Assembly (NCBI GenBank): GCA_902800595.1
Contig: CADCFA010000009.1
Span: 22,340-86,339, forward strand
Reading direction: 5' to 3'
Source: an uncultured Prevotellaceae bacterium
Lineage (GTDB): Bacteria > Bacteroidota > Bacteroidia > Bacteroidales > Bacteroidaceae
DNA: 64,000 bases
In this document: positions 16,332-26,034 of the stretch, piece by piece
Numbering within the stretch: the first letter of the stretch is position 1
How the letters are laid out: each line of letters starts with the position of its first letter
Notes under the pieces: generated by a model
Database searches by the model: none
What the model was told of the DNA's origin: nothing
What the model saw: only the letters and a program-made list of their open reading frames with translations
Made by a program: the position numbers and the translations under genes

Positions 16332-16938
16332 GAAGGCTATTGTCGAGGCTTGTCAGGAGAAGGGTCTGCCTGCAAAGGTGGAATATGGTGAGGCTGCCTT
16401 CTATGGGCCTAAGCTCGACTTCATGATCAAGGATGCCATTGGCCGTCGCTGGCAGCTGGGTACGATCCAGGTGGACTACAACCTGCCTAAGCGCTTCCAG
16501 CTGGAATACACTGACGAAGACAACACCAAGAAGACACCTGTGATGATCCATCGTGCACCATTTGGTTCACTGGAGCGTTTCTGTGCTGTGCTCATTGAGC
16601 ACACCTCAGGTCACTTCCCCTTGTGGCTTACACCTGATCAGGTGGCTATCCTGCCGTTGTCAGAGAAATACAACGACTATGCTCAGGAAGTTGCCAAGAA
16701 GTTTGATTTGGGTGGTGTACGTGCTACGATCGACTTGCGCAACGAGAAACTGGGACGTAAGATCCGCGACAATGAGTTGAAGCGTATTCCTTATATGGTT
16801 ATCGTTGGTGAGAAGGAGCAGCAGGATGGTACTGTAGCCGTTCGTCCCCAGGGTGGTGGCGAGCAGAGTGTGAAGACTATCCAGGAGTTCATTGATGAGG
16901 TGAACGCTCGTGTTGCTGAAATGACAAAAGACTTTTAG
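16327..16938 (+). pseudogene. thrS: threonine-tRNA ligase, 3' part in shifted frame
   Basis: Continues the ThrS core in another frame: '[13 protein letters not shown]', '[14 protein letters not shown]', motif 3 region '[12 protein letters not shown]' and the anticodon-binding domain (about the last 110 residues, ending 'RVAEMTKDF'). An internal ATG at 16378 could start a separate 186-aa product, but it would lack the active-site half and is unlikely to function alone. The order thrS-infC-rpmI-rplT is the conserved one. Confidence 0.88.
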
Positions 16939-16947
16939 TAATTGAAT

Positions 16948-17025
16948 AGTTTATAGTTTATGGCTGAGATACTTGTAGAATTGTTAAACTTTCTTAAAAG
17001 TATAATCATCTATAAACTATAAACT
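16948..17025. repeat. 14-bp inverted repeat between thrS and infC
   Basis: AGTTTATAGTTTAT at 16948-16961 is perfectly inverted at 17012-17025, with a 50-nt AT-rich interval. It could form a stem in the thrS 3' region, but there is no T-run, so a terminator role is uncertain. Confidence 0.5.
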
Positions 17026-17046
17026 TTAACTATAAACAAAAATTAG

Positions 17047-17054
17047 TAATTTTG
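17047..17054 (+). promoter_or_regulatory. -7 promoter element of infC
   Basis: TAATTTTG, 26 bp before the infC ATG; a weak TTTA lies 18 bp upstream in place of the -33 TTTG. Confidence 0.5.
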
Positions 17055-17079
17055 CAGCCGATTTTCTAAAAAACAGTTG

Positions 17080-17775
17080 ATGAAGAATGACAAAATGAAA
17101 AGTCAGTACCGTGTCAACGAACAGATACGTGTACGTGAAGTCCGCATCGTAGGCGACGAAGGTTCAACCGTAGTTCCTACTCGTGACGCATTGAATATGG
17201 CTCGTGAGCAAGGTGTTGATCTCGTTGAGATTTCGCCCAATGCCAATCCGCCAGTATGTCGCCTCATCGACTACTCCAAGTTCCTCTACCAGCAGAAGAA
17301 GCGCCAGAAGGAAATGAAGGCCAAGCAGGTAAAGGTGGAGGTGAAGGAAATCCGCTTCGGACCTCAGACCGATGAGCACGACTATCAGTTTAAGCTCAAG
17401 CACGCCAAGGAGTTTCTTGAGGAAGGAAATAAGGTACGTGCATACGTATTTTTCCGTGGACGCTCCATCCTGTTTAAGGAACAGGGTGAGGTACTGCTGC
17501 TCCGTTTCGCCAACGATTTGGAGGAGGTAGGAAAGGTAGAGTCGATGCCGTCGCTTGAAGGAAAGAAGATGTTTATCTATCTGGCTCCTAAGAAGGCAGG
17601 TACTCAGAAGAAGAGTCAGCAGGCTCGTGATCGTGAGGCTGCAGAGCTCGAAGCTAAGGAAGTTGCCAAGCAGCAGAAAGAGGCAGAAGCCGCAGAGAAG
17701 CCCGCTAACGGAGGTCTCTTCGCCAATGCCAAGATCTCTGCCGATGCGCTTAAGAAGCTTACTGAGGAAGAGTAA
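17080..17775 (+). CDS. infC: translation initiation factor IF-3
   Basis: 231 aa from ATG 17080 (a TTG directly before is not needed). Prevents premature joining of ribosomal subunits and checks the start codon. N-domain '[16 protein letters not shown]', linker, then C-domain '[20 protein letters not shown]'. A basic/acidic Ala-rich extension of about 55 residues (after residue 175) lengthens it beyond E. coli IF-3, as is common in Bacteroidota. First of infC-rpmI-rplT. Confidence 0.95.
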   Translation: MKNDKMKSQYRVNEQIRVREVRIVGDEGSTVVPTRDALNMAREQGVDLVEISPNANPPVCRLIDYSKFLYQQKKRQKEMKAKQVKVEVKEIRFGPQTDEHDYQFKLKHAKEFLEEGNKVRAYVFFRGRSILFKEQGEVLLLRFANDLEEVGKVESMPSLEGKKMFIYLAPKKAGTQKKSQQARDREAAELEAKEVAKQQKEAEAAEKPANGGLFANAKISADALKKLTEEE

Positions 17776-17847
17776 GAAAAAAAGAAGATGGCGCGCCTGG
17801 TATATGCGTAGCCGTCGGATATTAATAACAATTTAAATTTTAAAACA

Positions 17848-18045
17848 ATGCCAAAAGTAAAGACAAACTCCGGTGCTAAGAAAAGATTTTCTTTCACTGG
17901 TACAGGTAAGGTAAAGAGACGTCACGCTTACCACAGCCACATTCTGACGAAGAAGACCAAGAAGCAGAAGCGTAACTTGGTAGGTACAACTATCGTTGAT
18001 CCATCAAACATGAAGCAGGTTCGTGACCTGTTGTGTCTCCGTTAA
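17848..18045 (+). CDS. rpmI: 50S ribosomal protein L35
   Basis: 65 aa, highly basic: '[14 protein letters not shown]...[18 protein letters not shown]' pattern typical of bL35. Lies 72 bp after infC. Confidence 0.96.
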   Translation: MPKVKTNSGAKKRFSFTGTGKVKRRHAYHSHILTKKTKKQKRNLVGTTIVDPSNMKQVRDLLCLR

Positions 18046-18077
18046 ACCTATTGTCGAACATTTAAAGTAAGAAGATT

Positions 18078-18422
18078 ATGCCTAGATCAGTAAATCACGT
18101 TGCATCAAGAGCAAAGCGTAAGAGAATTTTAAAGCTTACCCGCGGCTATTTTGGAGCCCGCAAGAATGTTTGGACAGTAGCAAAGAACACATGGGAGAAG
18201 GGTTTGACCTATGCCTATCGTGATCGCCGTAATAAGAAGCGTAACTTCCGTGCCCTGTGGATTCAGCGTATCAACGCTGCCGCTCGTCTGGAAGGTATGA
18301 GCTACTCTGTTCTCATGGGCAAGCTCAGTAAGGCAGGTATCGAGATCAACCGTAAGGTGCTCGCCGACCTCGCTATGAACAATCCCGAGGCTTTCAAGGC
18401 TATCGTGGAGAAGGTGAAGTAA
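18078..18422 (+). CDS. rplT: 50S ribosomal protein L20
   Basis: 114 aa, bL20: '[19 protein letters not shown]' start and '[19 protein letters not shown]' core. Binds 23S rRNA early in assembly, and in other bacteria represses the infC operon. A strong terminator follows. Confidence 0.97.
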   Translation: MPRSVNHVASRAKRKRILKLTRGYFGARKNVWTVAKNTWEKGLTYAYRDRRNKKRNFRALWIQRINAAARLEGMSYSVLMGKLSKAGIEINRKVLADLAMNNPEAFKAIVEKVK

Positions 18423-18446
18423 AGCATTCTTATGTCTTTATTATCT

Positions 18447-18476
18447 ATAATCCCCACCAGCCTTGGTGGGGATTAT
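18447..18476 (+). terminator. terminator after rplT
   Basis: 13-bp perfect stem (18447-18459 with 18464-18476), GCCT loop. Confidence 0.8.
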
Positions 18477-18512
18477 TCGTACAGATCGTACTGTTAACAA
18501 CTATAAACGGAA

Positions 18513-19355
18513 ATGAGGATAACAATATTTGATTTGTTGAGTCGTAAGGGACAGCAGCCTGTCAGCATGCTGACGGCTTATGATTACAACACAGCCCGTA
18601 TCATGGATGAGGCTGGTATCGACATGATTCTCGTAGGCGATTCGCTGGGGAATGTCATGTTGGGTTACGAAAACACACTTGCTGTTACCGTCGATGATAT
18701 GATTCATCATGGTAAGGCCGTATGCCGAGGTGCCAAGCAGGCTTTTGTGGTGATTGATATGCCTTTTATGTCATATCAGGCTTCTGTGGAAGATGCTGTG
18801 CGCAATGCAGGACGAATCATGAAGGAGACCAATTGTCAGGCCGTGAAGCTGGAGGGTGGTGTAGAGTATGCGGATCGCATCAAGGCTATCGTACAGGCAG
18901 GAATCCCTGTGGTGGCTCATATCGGACTAACCCCTCAGTCGTTTAATGCCCTAGGTGGTTATAAGGTACAGGGCAAGTCGCTGGAGCAGGCCAAGAAGCT
19001 GCTCAAAGATGCTAAGGCTGTAGAAGAGGCTGGTGCCTTTGCCATCACCCTGGAGTGCGTGCCTGCGCCCTTAGCCAAGTTAGTTACTGAGCAGAGCAAT
19101 GCCCTTACCATCGGAATTGGTGCTGGTAATGGCTGCGATGGTCAGGTGTTGGTCTATCAGGATATGCTGGGCTACACTGGAGGCTTTGTTCCCAAGTTCG
19201 TGAAGAAATATGCCGACCTCCACAGCGTATTGCTCGAGGCGTTCAAACAATATAAAAAAGAGTGCGGGAACCGTTCCTTCCCAGAGCTGTCGCAGAGCTA
19301 TGGCATCAGCGACGAGGTGATGCAGGAACTTTTTGAACCCGAATTTAAATATTAA
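18513..19355 (+). CDS. panB: 3-methyl-2-oxobutanoate hydroxymethyltransferase
   Basis: 280 aa. Adds a hydroxymethyl group from methylene-tetrahydrofolate to 2-oxoisovalerate, giving ketopantoate. Motifs: 'MLTAYDYNTARIMDEAGID', 'ILVGDSLGNVMLGY' (metal-binding Asp), 'VKLEGG', 'VVAHIGLTPQS'. First gene of a pantothenate/CoA operon; 8 bp before panC. Confidence 0.95.
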   Translation: MRITIFDLLSRKGQQPVSMLTAYDYNTARIMDEAGIDMILVGDSLGNVMLGYENTLAVTVDDMIHHGKAVCRGAKQAFVVIDMPFMSYQASVEDAVRNAGRIMKETNCQAVKLEGGVEYADRIKAIVQAGIPVVAHIGLTPQSFNALGGYKVQGKSLEQAKKLLKDAKAVEEAGAFAITLECVPAPLAKLVTEQSNALTIGIGAGNGCDGQVLVYQDMLGYTGGFVPKFVKKYADLHSVLLEAFKQYKKECGNRSFPELSQSYGISDEVMQELFEPEFKY

Positions 19356-19363
19356 TAGAAGAA

Positions 19364-20209
19364 ATGAAGGTAGTTAAGACTGTAAGAGAAGTAAGGGAGA
19401 TTGTTTCAGTCTGGCGGAAGGAAGGACTGAGTGTAGGACTGGTACCCACGATGGGCTATCTGCACGAAGGTCATCAGAGCCTGATTCGTAAGTCTGCCAG
19501 TCAGAATGATCGTACTGTAGTTTCTGTGTTCGTGAATCCCATCCAGTTTGGTCCCAATGAGGATCTGGAGGCTTATCCGCGCGACCTGAACCGTGATATG
19601 CAGAAGGTGGAAGAGGCTGGGGGAGACCTCATCTTCAATCCTGAGCCAGCAGAGATGTATCCTGGTCACTTCACTTCATTCATCGATACCACGGAGACCA
19701 CTGAACTGCTTTGCGGCGCTGTGCGTCCTATCCACTTCCGTGGTGTCTGCACAGTGGTGGGCAAACTTTTCAATATCGTTCAGCCCGATCGTGGCTACTT
19801 CGGACAGAAGGATGCCCAGCAGCTGGCAACGATCAAGCGTTTCGTGCGCGACCTGAACTTCCCGATAGAGATCATACCTTGTCCCATCGTGCGTGAGGAT
19901 GACGGTCTGGCCAAGTCGAGCCGTAACACCTATCTGAACCCAGAGGAGCGTCAGGCAGCCCTCATCCTCTCCAAGAGTCTGAAGAAAGGTCAAGAGGCCA
20001 TTTCCAATGGTGAGCGCGACTCTCAGAAGGTGATCAGCATCATCCGTGAGAGTCTTGAGTCAGAACCTTTGGCACGTATTGACTATGTAGAGGTGGTTGA
20101 CTTCGAGAATGTCCAGCGCACTCAGAAGATAGAGGGTGAGACACTTGTGGCTATCGCCGTCTATATTGGTAAGACGCGACTTATTGACAATTTTATTGTA
20201 AACCTATAA
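19364..20209 (+). CDS. panC: pantothenate synthetase
   Basis: 281 aa. ATP-dependent joining of pantoate and beta-alanine. Nucleotidyltransferase signatures '[15 protein letters not shown]' (HxGH-like) and 'KSSRNTYL' are clear, plus 'YFGQKDAQQ'. Spaced 10 bp from panD. Confidence 0.95.
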   Translation: MKVVKTVREVREIVSVWRKEGLSVGLVPTMGYLHEGHQSLIRKSASQNDRTVVSVFVNPIQFGPNEDLEAYPRDLNRDMQKVEEAGGDLIFNPEPAEMYPGHFTSFIDTTETTELLCGAVRPIHFRGVCTVVGKLFNIVQPDRGYFGQKDAQQLATIKRFVRDLNFPIEIIPCPIVREDDGLAKSSRNTYLNPEERQAALILSKSLKKGQEAISNGERDSQKVISIIRESLESEPLARIDYVEVVDFENVQRTQKIEGETLVAIAVYIGKTRLIDNFIVNL

Positions 20210-20219
20210 TCCCTGCGAG

Positions 20220-20609
20220 ATGAATATAACGCTGCTGAAAGCAAAGATCCACCGTGCTGTGGTGAAGCAGGCCGACCTCGACTATGTGGGCAGCATCACC
20301 ATCGACTCAGAGCTGTTGCACGAGTCTGGTATTCTGGAGTATGAGAAAGTGGAGATTGCCGATATCGACAACGGTAATCGCTTCGAGACCTATGCCATCG
20401 CGGGCGAGGCAGGCTCAGGGATCATCTGTCTGAACGGTGCTGCTGCCCGTTGTGTGAATGAAGGCGACAAGATTATCATCATGGCTTATGCCCAGATGAC
20501 GCCTGAGGAGGCAGAGACGCACAAACCTACTGTGCTCTTTGTGGATCAGGATAATAAGATCGTACGTAAGGCTAACTACGAGAAGCATGGTCTGCTTGTG
20601 GAACAATAA
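20220..20609 (+). CDS. panD: aspartate 1-decarboxylase
   Basis: 129 aa pyruvoyl enzyme making beta-alanine from aspartate. The self-cleavage site is in 'DYVGSITID' (between Gly and Ser). '[17 protein letters not shown]' matches in the form '[15 protein letters not shown]'. Length typical. With panB and panC it gives the whole pantothenate branch except ketopantoate reductase. Confidence 0.95.
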   Translation: MNITLLKAKIHRAVVKQADLDYVGSITIDSELLHESGILEYEKVEIADIDNGNRFETYAIAGEAGSGIICLNGAAARCVNEGDKIIIMAYAQMTPEEAETHKPTVLFVDQDNKIVRKANYEKHGLLVEQ

Positions 20610-20646
20610 GGGAAAAGTAAAAAGGTTAAAAGTAAAAAAGTAAAAA

Positions 20647-21843
20647 ATGCTGGCAGGAAAATCCATCGTTCTGGGTGTCACGGGAAGCATCGCTGCTTAT
20701 AAGATTGCCAATTTGGCATCAATGCTGGTGAAGTTGAATGCCGACGTTCACGTCATCATGACGCAGAACGCCACGCATTTCATCACGCCGATGACCTTTG
20801 AGACACTGACGAACAATAAGTGCATTGTCGATACCTTTGACCGCAATTTCAATTTCGATGTGAAACACGTGTCGCTGGCTAAGAAAGGTGATCTGTTTCT
20901 GGTAGCCCCCTGCACAGCCAATGTCATTGGTAAGGTGGCAGGTGGCATCTGCGACGATATGCTCACCACTACCATCATAGCTACCAAGGCACCTGTACTC
21001 TTCTCGCCAGCCATGAATACTGGCATGTGGGAGAATCCTATCCTGCAGGATAATCTTCAGAAACTCAAGCATTACGGCTATCATATCATCGAACCCGTTG
21101 AGGGACGCCTGGCTTGTGGCGATACAGGCAGTGGCAAGATGCCTTCTGAGGAGACGCTCCTGGATCATATCCTCCTGCATCTGGCAAAGGAGAAGGATCT
21201 CAAGGGCAAGAAGATGCTTGTCACGGCAGGACCAACTCAGGAATCCATCGACCCTGTGCGGTTCATCACGAACCACTCTTCCGGAAAGATGGGTTATGCC
21301 ATTGCCAAGATGGCTGTTCTCCGTGGCGCAGAGGTGACTCTCGTCTCTGGTCCCGTTAGCCTTCAGCCATTCGCAGGTATCAAGAAAATTGATGTCAGGA
21401 GCGCGCAGGATATGTTCGAGGCAGTCGGCTCACGGAGTGCTGAACAGGATGTCATCATCATGTGCAGTGCTGTGGCTGATTATAAGCCTGCCAACTATGC
21501 CGACCAGAAGGTGAAGAAGAGCGATGCTGACATGAGTATCGCCCTAACACGAACACAGGATATCTTAGGTTATCTCGGTGCCCACAAACGTGAAGGACAG
21601 GTGCTTGTGGGCTTCTCGATGGAGACAGAAAACCTGATAGAGAACTCGCGTGCGAAACTGATGAAGAAAAATGCTGACTTGATCTGTGCCAACTCCATCG
21701 CTTCTGCTCAGACGGGCTTTGCCGTCGATACCAATAAGGTAACACTCATCACCCGGCAGGAAGTTACTGAACTGCCCCTCTGCTCTAAAGAGGAAACAGC
21801 CGACTTGATTCTCGATAAGGTATGCACATACTTATTGACATAG
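20647..21843 (+). CDS. coaBC: bifunctional phosphopantothenoylcysteine decarboxylase/phosphopantothenate-cysteine ligase
   Basis: 398 aa. N-terminal FMN-dependent CoaC domain (about 1-180): 'GVTGSIAAYK', catalytic His in 'VKHVSL', 'PAMNTGMW', and the Cys of 'RLACGDTGSGKM'. C-terminal CoaB ligase (about 190-398): 'VTAGPTQESIDPVRFITNHSSGKMG'. Two successive steps of CoA synthesis. It overlaps coaX by 22 bp. Confidence 0.95.
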   Translation: MLAGKSIVLGVTGSIAAYKIANLASMLVKLNADVHVIMTQNATHFITPMTFETLTNNKCIVDTFDRNFNFDVKHVSLAKKGDLFLVAPCTANVIGKVAGGICDDMLTTTIIATKAPVLFSPAMNTGMWENPILQDNLQKLKHYGYHIIEPVEGRLACGDTGSGKMPSEETLLDHILLHLAKEKDLKGKKMLVTAGPTQESIDPVRFITNHSSGKMGYAIAKMAVLRGAEVTLVSGPVSLQPFAGIKKIDVRSAQDMFEAVGSRSAEQDVIIMCSAVADYKPANYADQKVKKSDADMSIALTRTQDILGYLGAHKREGQVLVGFSMETENLIENSRAKLMKKNADLICANSIASAQTGFAVDTNKVTLITRQEVTELPLCSKEETADLILDKVCTYLLT

Positions 21844-22589
21844 GCAATTCCACCATCGTGACTGCGATTGCAGATCAGGAAGGTAATATCACCCACACCT
21901 GGCGTTTCAAGACGCGCAAGGAGGAAACAGTCACCTTCTTTCGTTACGAACTGAAACAAGGTTTTCGTAGGTATGGCGTGGAAGCGGCTGACATCGAGCG
22001 TGTTGCCATCTCTTCGGTGGTGCCGGAAGTCAACGGTGATATCTCTCAGGCTGTCAATGATCTCACTGGTCTCACACCTCATTTCTTCAGTCTCGACGAT
22101 GCTAAGGATATTCTTACTATCGACATCGAGTCGCCTTCACAACTGGGTAAGGATCGTCTGGCTGATGCCTTGGGTGCTGTGACCTGCTATGGGGTGCCTG
22201 CCATCGTGATCGACTTTGGCACAGCCACTACCATTGGTGTGATCGATGCAGAGCGCAGATTCCTGGGAGGACTGATCATCCCAGGTGTCAAGACCTCGTT
22301 GAGTGCCCTCAGTCAGCGTGCCTCGCAACTACCTGCTATCAATATTGAAAAACCAAGACATCTTATAGGGCGAAACACACTGGAAAGTATGCAGAGCGGC
22401 ATTCTTTATGGCACTGCTGCGATGATAGATGGTCTGATTGATCGCCTGCTGCCTACACTCCCGGCTCCTGTTCATATCATTGCTACCGGTGGTATGGCAA
22501 AGGACATCATTCCCCACTGCTGTCATCAGATAGAACTCGACAAATTCCTGCTGCTCAAAGGACTCTATAAAGCAACCCGTCAGAAATGA
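21822..22589 (+). CDS. coaX: type III pantothenate kinase
   Basis: 255 aa. ASKHA fold: 'LIDIGNSTIVTAI' phosphate-1 motif at the N-terminus and 'VIDFGTATTIGVID' with the adenine-side Asp. Phosphorylates pantothenate, completing the operon's route to 4'-phosphopantetheine precursors. Start is inside coaBC; ATGA overlap with the next gene. Confidence 0.95.
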   Translation: MHILIDIGNSTIVTAIADQEGNITHTWRFKTRKEETVTFFRYELKQGFRRYGVEAADIERVAISSVVPEVNGDISQAVNDLTGLTPHFFSLDDAKDILTIDIESPSQLGKDRLADALGAVTCYGVPAIVIDFGTATTIGVIDAERRFLGGLIIPGVKTSLSALSQRASQLPAINIEKPRHLIGRNTLESMQSGILYGTAAMIDGLIDRLLPTLPAPVHIIATGGMAKDIIPHCCHQIELDKFLLLKGLYKATRQK

Positions 22590-23350
22590 AAATCGTGATT
22601 ATTGGCTCAGGTAATCTGGCCACCAACCTGTCGCTGGCATTAAAAGATGCAGGTCAGGATATTGTTCAGATCTTTAGTCGCACAGAGGCGCATGCCAGAG
22701 AACTTGCCGATAAGTTGGGCTGTTCATATACCTCTTCGCTTGATGGCATCCGGCGCGATGCCGATGTTTACATCCTTTCTGTGAAAGACGATGCCCTCCT
22801 TCGCCTGGTTCCCACCATTTGTGCAACACACAAAAACGGTATCTTCCTTCACACGGCAGGCAGTGTGCCCATGAACCTCTTTGAGGGTTCTGCCTCGCAG
22901 TATGGCGTGCTCTATCCCATGCAGACGTTCTCCAAGAACCATCGTGTCGATTTCCGGGAGATACCCTGTTTTATTGAGGCTTCCAGTCCTCAGGCTCTGT
23001 CTGTTGTCCGTTCATTGGCGGAGCGCATCTCCGAACATGTGGTGGTGTGTGATTCCGAGAAACGAAAGAAGCTGCACCTCGCTGCTGTGCTGGCGTGCAA
23101 TCTCACCAACCACTGCTATCGTCTGGCAGAGCGTGTACTTGAGGCAGAGCAGATCGATTTCAGCCTTTTCCTGCCGTTGATTGAGGAGACAGCCCGTAAG
23201 GTGAAGACCCTCTCACCCAAGGAAGCCCAGACAGGTCCGATGGTACGTTATGATCAGGGTGTCATGCGTATGCAGATGGAGATGCTGCCCGATGACCGCA
23301 CCCGTGAAATCTATCGCCTCATGGCCGAAAGTATCCACGAAGATTCCTGA
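22586..23350 (+). CDS. Rossmann-fold DUF2520 oxidoreductase
   Basis: 254 aa. NAD(P)-binding 'IIGSGNLATNLSLAL' at the N-terminus, then 'FLHTAGSVPMNLFEG...YGVLYPMQTFSK' in character, and a helical C-terminal dimerisation domain: the Rossmann-like plus DUF2520 layout. Family function is not settled. Coupled by ATGA to coaX and last in a pantothenate/CoA operon that lacks a recognisable PanE, so ketopantoate reduction is a testable idea. Confidence 0.8.
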   Translation: MKIVIIGSGNLATNLSLALKDAGQDIVQIFSRTEAHARELADKLGCSYTSSLDGIRRDADVYILSVKDDALLRLVPTICATHKNGIFLHTAGSVPMNLFEGSASQYGVLYPMQTFSKNHRVDFREIPCFIEASSPQALSVVRSLAERISEHVVVCDSEKRKKLHLAAVLACNLTNHCYRLAERVLEAEQIDFSLFLPLIEETARKVKTLSPKEAQTGPMVRYDQGVMRMQMEMLPDDRTREIYRLMAESIHEDS

Positions 23351-23363
23351 ACACCCTGTCTCC

Positions 23364-24053
23364 TTATAGTAGCCGGCACAGTTTCCTAAAGTCTGACTCC
23401 TTACCGTAGCATACCAGCACGTCACCTTCTTCCAGTGGCGCATCCTCTCCCTCTGAGATGTTGGTTACCACTGAGGCGTTATACTCGATACCCAGGAAAT
23501 TCTGCACCTTCTCTTTCCTCTTGACGGCGATGATCTTCAGATTGTAATCCTCGTAGAGATGCAGTTCATTGGCGGGGAGTCCGATAAACTTCTTGGGAAT
23601 GTCGAATTTATAGACGCAATAGTTGGCATCCACGCGGTAGAGATCGGTCTTCACGCCCAGATCCATCTGGCGTACCAGCGAACGGGCAGCCCGTTCCTCA
23701 GGAATCAGGATCTTGTCGATGTCGAAGGCCTGTAGGATGCTCTTGTGCACATAGTCGTTGGCACGTGCATAGATGTTCTTCACCCCCAGCTTCTTCAACA
23801 GTGCCACAACGCGCACAGAGGCACCCAGATTGCTGCCTATCGCCACAATGGTCACATCCACTTGCTTCAGTGGCAGCACGCCCAGCGCCAGCTCGTCACA
23901 GGCATCGATTTGAAACGCGGCATCACAGATGTCCTTCACTTTCTCCACACGGCTGGCATCGCTGTCGGCGGCAATGACCTCATGGCCTAGGGCAGACATT
24001 TCATCTGCCAGCACCCTGCCGTATGTTCCTAATCCGATAATTATACACTTCAT
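23364..24053 (-). CDS. trkA: TrkA/KtrA potassium channel regulator
   Basis: 229 aa. RCK-N Rossmann domain 'IIIGLGTYGRVLADEM' with the NAD/ATP-binding glycines and Asp ('AADSDASRVE'), then an RCK-C domain (about 135-229). Peripheral cytoplasmic gate for the TrkH-type channel encoded just upstream on the same strand (4-bp overlap). Confidence 0.9.
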   Translation of the reverse strand: MKCIIIGLGTYGRVLADEMSALGHEVIAADSDASRVEKVKDICDAAFQIDACDELALGVLPLKQVDVTIVAIGSNLGASVRVVALLKKLGVKNIYARANDYVHKSILQAFDIDKILIPEERAARSLVRQMDLGVKTDLYRVDANYCVYKFDIPKKFIGLPANELHLYEDYNLKIIAVKRKEKVQNFLGIEYNASVVTNISEGEDAPLEEGDVLVCYGKESDFRKLCRLL

Positions 24054-25897
24054 GAAATGATAATACTGTCTTGAGGTAATTTGTAATATTCCTGATTCTT
24101 ATACTGTCTCAACAGACTCTGTGCCAATGTCACCACGCCCACACGACCAATGAACATCAGCACCACCAGCAGTGCCTTGCTGGCATCCTGCAACTGGGAG
24201 GTGATGCCCAGTGACGAGCCCACTGTGGAGAAGGCTGATACACACTCGAAGGCGATGGCCTTCAGGGGTAGGTTGGGATCGGTGAGTGTGACGAGGAAGA
24301 CGAAGAAGCTCAGCACCACGACACTCACGATGACCACGGCGTTGGCACGACGGATGGAGTCGGTAGCCACTTCCCTGCCGGCAAACTCTACACGGTTGGA
24401 GCCACGCAGGATAGCCTTGATGTTGAGGATCGCTATGGCAAAGGCATTAACCTTCACGCCGCCAGCCGTCGATTGTGAGGCACCACCGATCCACATCAGC
24501 AACGTGTAGATGATGATCGACTGCAGGCACATGCTGTTCAGATCGATGCTGATGAATCCTGCCGTACGAGGACTCACGGCATTGAAGAACGCCTGGGTCA
24601 GTTTCTCGTGTATCCGCAAGTCGGCAAACGTATTGTCCCACTCAAACAGGGCGATGAGCACTGTTCCTGACACCAGGAGAGCGGTGGTGGTCTTCAGCAC
24701 GATCTTCGTGTTCAGGTCATACAGGTTAGGGATGCTCAGGCTGGCATAGCGCCTGCCGTTGAGCCATTGCCATATAACTTTCGCACGCTTCGTTACAATC
24801 GTCTTTAAGTTTACCAGCACAGGGTAGCCGATACCGCCCAGGATGATCAGCAGCGCCAGGATGATGTACAGCCAGCAGTGGTGACCCGTCATCAGCACAG
24901 GCGCACTCATGCCGTCGTGATAGTTGGAGAAGCCTGCATTGCAGAAGGCCGATATAGAGTGGAATACGCTGAAGAACAGCTCCTGCTTGAGGTCGAGGCC
25001 TATCGTGTCGTGTATATTCAGGAAGATACATATAGCTCCGGCGAGTTCCAGGAAAGCCGTGAATCCGAATATGTTGAGCAAGGTGGACCACAGTGAGGCG
25101 AGAGATTTCGAGCTTACCATGTCGCGCACCAGCATCTGGCTGTAGATACTCGTGTTTCCCATAAAGAAGAGGGCGAAGAAGCTTGTGATGGTCATCATGC
25201 CCAGGCCACCCACCTGGATGAGTACGATGATCACCAGTTGTCCGAAACTGGTAAACGTGCTGGGCACGTCGATGGTGGTAAGTCCTGTCACGCAGACGGC
25301 GCTGGTAGCTGTGAATAGCGAGTCGATCCAGGAGAGGTGCACGCCCGGTTGGATGCAGCGGGGCATCAGTAATATGCCGGAACCCACCAGTATGATGAAC
25401 ATGAAGCTGACAGCCAATGTCAGGGCTGGGTTCGTCTTTCTGCCCATCGAGGTGATGACCGTACTGGAGAGCTCTATCGAGGAGATGAGGAAGAGTATCA
25501 GCAGGTAAACCCCTCTGTTGGCCAGTATATTTATCAGTCCTGATCTGTCGTCTATATTGAAGAAATCCACGAAGATAGGAATCAGCGTCAGTATCAGCAG
25601 CCCGTTGATGCTCCAGCCTAAGAAGTTGAAAGCCGATTTTCTCTTTCCGTGTTCCGTCAGCAGCAGATGACCGATACGCTCGATCAGGAACATATTCCAT
25701 GCCCAGAAATACACCAGGTGCAATTCGTCTTTCAGTCTTTCCGTCAGCACAAACCCGAATTCCAGAACGGCCCCCACGATGATACACAGCGCACCGATAT
25801 TAGCCATAAAGGAAAATACCTTTAAAGCTATCTTGATGCATGGTATCACATATTTCTCGTGATGGCGTGCTAATTGATGTGACCAGAGTTCCTCCAT
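24050..25897 (-). CDS. trkH: TrkH/KtrB potassium transporter membrane subunit
   Basis: About 615 aa from the ATG at 25897 (MEELWSHQLA). Four M1-P-M2 units with the selectivity-filter glycines, for example 'TSAVCVTGLTTID', 'SAFCNAGFSN', 'SPRTAGFISID' and 'SAFSTVGSSLGIT'. It has extra N-terminal helices (about 150 residues) compared with short KtrB proteins. Start choice: the -7 box TAACTTTG lies just before the codon for residue 9 of the longer reading (start 25930), so upstream ATGs should not be transcribed or translated. The leader is only a few nucleotides. Confidence 0.92.
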   Translation of the reverse strand: MEELWSHQLARHHEKYVIPCIKIALKVFSFMANIGALCIIVGAVLEFGFVLTERLKDELHLVYFWAWNMFLIERIGHLLLTEHGKRKSAFNFLGWSINGLLILTLIPIFVDFFNIDDRSGLINILANRGVYLLILFLISSIELSSTVITSMGRKTNPALTLAVSFMFIILVGSGILLMPRCIQPGVHLSWIDSLFTATSAVCVTGLTTIDVPSTFTSFGQLVIIVLIQVGGLGMMTITSFFALFFMGNTSIYSQMLVRDMVSSKSLASLWSTLLNIFGFTAFLELAGAICIFLNIHDTIGLDLKQELFFSVFHSISAFCNAGFSNYHDGMSAPVLMTGHHCWLYIILALLIILGGIGYPVLVNLKTIVTKRAKVIWQWLNGRRYASLSIPNLYDLNTKIVLKTTTALLVSGTVLIALFEWDNTFADLRIHEKLTQAFFNAVSPRTAGFISIDLNSMCLQSIIIYTLLMWIGGASQSTAGGVKVNAFAIAILNIKAILRGSNRVEFAGREVATDSIRRANAVVIVSVVVLSFFVFLVTLTDPNLPLKAIAFECVSAFSTVGSSLGITSQLQDASKALLVVLMFIGRVGVVTLAQSLLRQYKNQEYYKLPQDSIIIS

Positions 25898-25908
25898 ATT
25901 TGACATGG

Positions 25909-25939
25909 CAAAGTTACAAAAAATATTCAATTACGCAAG
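25909..25939 (-). promoter_or_regulatory. promoter of trkH-trkA
   Basis: Minus strand: CTTG (25936-25939, near-match -33), 19-bp spacer, TAACTTTG (25909-25916). Confidence 0.6.
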
Positions 25940-26034
25940 CCTTTAGAGATTTTTTTTGCCTATATAAGGAAAATTTTGCTACCATTAATGCGCGCAATTT
26001 TTACATTTAAATCTCGCAATTTTTTTATTCAATT

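Noticed and set aside
16317-16345. Programmed ribosomal frameshift in thrS
   Set aside because: Residues expected in the family are missing at the junction and there is no slippery heptamer, so a deletion is the better explanation.
16378-16938. Independent 186-aa gene
   Set aside because: It is the C-terminal ThrS core and anticodon-binding domain, part of the broken thrS.
25933-25947. ACGCAAGCCTTTAGA resembles the palindrome at 2126-2140
   Set aside because: Only about ten bases match and it is not symmetrical; likely chance upstream of trkH.
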